Source of the DNA: Mucilaginibacter rubeus
GTDB taxonomy: Bacteria > Bacteroidota > Bacteroidia > Sphingobacteriales > Sphingobacteriaceae
Direction of reading: 5' to 3'
NCBI RefSeq assembly: GCF_014643835.1
Contig: NZ_BMKD01000013.1
Coordinates: forward strand, 1-64,000
Length of the DNA: 64,000 bases
The position numbers and the translations under genes are program-made. The first letter of the stretch is position 1. Each line of letters begins with the position of its first letter. Under the pieces are notes generated by a model that saw only the letters and a list, made by a program, of their open reading frames with translations, did not search any database and was not told the DNA's origin. Positions 63,608 to 64,000 of this stretch are shown one piece after another.

Positions 63608-63704
63608 TTCATAGGTTATGGATCATGGTTCATAGAATTTTAGCATGACCATTATATATTGTGTGCCCATTCACAGCTATGAACTATCAACCATGAACCA
63701 TCAA
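63608..63704. repeat. CATAG-type 7-mer inverted array
   Basis: Left arm 63608-63635 is exactly TTCATAG, GTTATGG, ATCATGG, TTCATAG. Right arm 63677-63704 is CTATGAA, CTATCAA, CCATGAA, CCATCAA. They are inverted around a 41-nt AT-rich core, between the outer-membrane gene and the next MFS gene. Confidence 0.85.
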
Positions 63705-63719
63705 CTAACTAACACACGT

Positions 63720-64000
63720 ATGACCAAACAAAAATATACAGTACTGATCCTCATATTGGGTTCGCTTACAGCACTTGGCCCTTTTTCTATAGATATGTAC
63801 CTGCCAGGCTTTAAAGCCATAGCTAAGTACTTGCATACCAGTACCGATGAGGTAGCGCTGTCATTATCGAGCTATTTTATTGGCATCGCCGCCGGGCAAT
63901 TACTTTATGGACCTTTGCTCGACAGGTTTGGCCGTAAAAACCCATTATACTGGGGGCTTGGGCTTTATATCGTATCATCAATGGGCTGTTTTTTCTCTTC
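63720..64000 (+). CDS. Bcr/CflA-family MFS drug transporter (5' part, cut by window edge)
   Basis: The first 93 residues begin MTKQKYTVLILILGSLTALG, and FSIDMYLPGF is a hallmark of Bcr/CflA exporters. The MFS motif A is seen as GPLLDRFGRK. The rest lies beyond the window. It starts 16 nt after the 7-mer inverted array. Confidence 0.88.
   Translation, partial: MTKQKYTVLILILGSLTALGPFSIDMYLPGFKAIAKYLHTSTDEVALSLSSYFIGIAAGQLLYGPLLDRFGRKNPLYWGLGLYIVSSMGCFFS

Overview
The window looks like a chromosomal segment of a Bacteroidota bacterium, most likely Sphingobacteriaceae and possibly Mucilaginibacter or a close relative. This is inferred from several signs: TonB receptor/FecR/ECF signalling, a MurF-Alr fusion, TAnnTTTG-type -7 promoter elements, few Shine-Dalgarno sequences, GT9-DUF4254 pairs, an ISAon1-type transposase remnant and family-typical intergenic repeats. 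No rRNA or marker phylogeny is available to fix the genus.

Region 1 (1-18.4 kb) is an accessory biosynthetic locus. Eleven genes in one direction encode an orphan protein, a subtilase fused to a DUF1611 P-loop domain, a JmjC/cupin oxygenase, an acyl carrier protein and its own holo-ACP synthase, a second 2-oxoglutarate oxygenase, an ABC exporter, a GT9-like glycosyltransferase with its DUF4254 partner, a full-length LanB-type dehydratase, and a GT10 fucosyltransferase-like enzyme. An ECF sigma factor, a FecR anti-sigma factor and an STN-containing TonB-dependent receptor follow. This reads as a lanthipeptide-like (RiPP) pathway with oxidation, glycosylation and a carrier-protein step. No precursor peptide and no LanC cyclase is visible, and the cluster runs off the left edge. 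It is the best candidate for an undescribed system.

Region 2 (18.4-27.3 kb) looks like an inserted or scarred block. It holds a tRNA-like 3' fragment, short direct repeats, a zeta-toxin gene broken by an in-frame TAA with a 5'-truncated partner, an intact RND efflux operon (TolC, adaptor, permease, DUF2892, rhodanese, Crp/Fnr) with a perfect Crp/Fnr-like palindrome in front, and a truncated ISAon1 transposase.

Region 3 (27.4-64 kb) is mainly core genome: tRNA-Leu and tRNA-Gly, recX, murF-alr, two paralogous MFS exporters, a TlpA-like thioredoxin, a LOG protein, a sodium symporter, recR, GT2, SDR, a Kir channel, a trp operon (trpD, trpF-trpB fusion, trpA), a TsaC-type enzyme, yceI, an FMN glutamate-synthase-like protein, an LpoB lipoprotein locus, phnN, GbsR, two lone receiver proteins flanking paired zinc-ribbon proteins, a GntP permease, and outer-membrane proteins. 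The trp operon is preceded by a complete attenuator: a leader peptide with three consecutive Trp codons, an antiterminator, a terminator, and a matching promoter.

Intergenic repeats are conspicuous. Several different 7- or 8-nt words occur as degenerate tandem arrays, mostly in inverted pairs around an AT-rich core at gene ends, sometimes entering coding sequence. Longer dispersed inverted-repeat elements also occur.
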